Assembly (NCBI GenBank): GCA_934667275.1
Contig: CAKULK010000004.1
Span: 62,001-126,000 of the forward strand
Length of the DNA stretch: 64,000 nucleotides
Direction of reading: 5' to 3'
Source of the DNA: an uncultured Bacteroidales bacterium
GTDB taxonomy: Bacteria; Bacteroidota; Bacteroidia; Bacteroidales; Paludibacteraceae
Below, one piece after another: positions 63,787 through 64,000 of this stretch. The notes beneath the pieces were generated by a model. The model was not told the origin of the DNA. It did no database searches and saw only the letters and a program-made list of their open reading frames with translations. A program made the position numbers and the translations under genes. The number at the start of each line of letters is the position of its first letter. The first letter of the stretch is position 1.

Positions 63787-63819
63787 TCGCGGGTCTGTCG
63801 CGGGTCTATCGCGGGTTGA
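63787..63819. repeat. 11-bp tandem array, unit TCGCGGGTCTA
   Basis: TCGCGGGT starts at 63787, 63798 and 63809, exactly 11 bp apart. It lies within the predicted pta leader, so here the array would be transcribed. Confidence 0.85.
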
Positions 63820-63874
63820 CAGGGAGTGTGCGGAGACAATGGGGAAGCATAAACGGAAACTAACAGATACAAAT

Positions 63875-64000
63875 ATGGATATATTGAGTAAAATGCTGGA
63901 GCGCGCGCAGCAACATCCGCAGCGCATTGTGTTGCCTGAAGGGGACGAACCCCGTACCTTGGAGGCGGCAAATATCATTCTTCGTGACAAAATTGCCCGT
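63875..64000 (+). CDS. pta: Phosphate acetyltransferase, 5' part
   Basis: The first 42 codons of a gene cut by the window edge: MDILSKMLERAQQHPQ, then RIVLPEGDEPRTLEAA. The segment IVLPEGDEPRTLEAA is the characteristic N-terminal block of phosphotransacetylases, which convert acetyl-CoA and phosphate to acetyl phosphate in acetate production. An acetate kinase gene would be expected just outside the window. Confidence 0.85.
   Translation, partial: MDILSKMLERAQQHPQRIVLPEGDEPRTLEAANIILRDKIAR

Overview
The window reads as a chromosomal segment of a Bacteroidales bacterium (phylum Bacteroidota), probably a gut or host-associated glycan degrader. The evidence is a SusC/SusD polysaccharide utilisation locus, gliding-type lipoprotein GldB, Bacteroidota-only families (DUF3127, DUF3316), and a repeated promoter form TTTG-N19/20-TAnnTTTG, the -33/-7 pattern of the Bacteroidota primary sigma factor. 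I found no CRISPR array, rRNA operon, insertion sequence or prophage. Family names come from motif recognition only; no database search was run.

Layout. 1-9803: the tail of an unknown gene and its terminator, then one long operon: potABCD (polyamine ABC transport), a large TPR protein and an outer-membrane beta-barrel. 9.8-12.7 kb: malate dehydrogenase, then leftward plsC and a PfkB sugar/nucleoside kinase. 12.8-21.1 kb: tRNA-Asn, the mreB-mreC-mreD-mrdA-rodA cell-shape operon, yraN and mnmG, followed by a near-perfect parS site (21092-21107). 21.2-27 kb: apt, uvrC, tsaE, pgk, a DUF3127 protein and a metallophosphoesterase. 27-35.6 kb, mostly leftward: recO, a glycosyltransferase behind a ~315-nt structured leader, an endonuclease/exonuclease/phosphatase protein, sufS, and the gldB-lolD-S41-DUF3316 operon. 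35.7-39.8 kb: an SDR reductase, a YqiA-like esterase, gtrA, rsmA and corA.

40.3-56.6 kb is a polysaccharide utilisation locus: SusC, SusD, a SusE-like lipoprotein, a multidomain SGNH esterase, a GH30 lipoprotein, a second SGNH lipoprotein paralogous to the first, a three-repeat binding protein, GH3, and a convergent SusR-like membrane regulator. GH30 plus GH3 beside SusCD suggests beta-1,6-glucan as target. The two SGNH proteins suggest the substrate carries esters, as O-acetylated pustulan does. 56.7-64 kb: an ECF sigma factor operon with an apparently frameshifted small membrane gene, an AT-richer surface protein with InlB-type repeats, tRNA-Met(CAT), an OmpA-LysM protein, and the start of pta.

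Three signals stand out beyond ordinary genes. (1) Six intergenic arrays share an exact 11-bp period while each has a different unit sequence. (2) The glycosyltransferase leader has nested and alternative pairings like a cis-regulatory or independent RNA. (3) In the two SGNH paralogues, a lipobox and a C-terminal tail are mutually exclusive, consistent with alternative routes to the cell surface.
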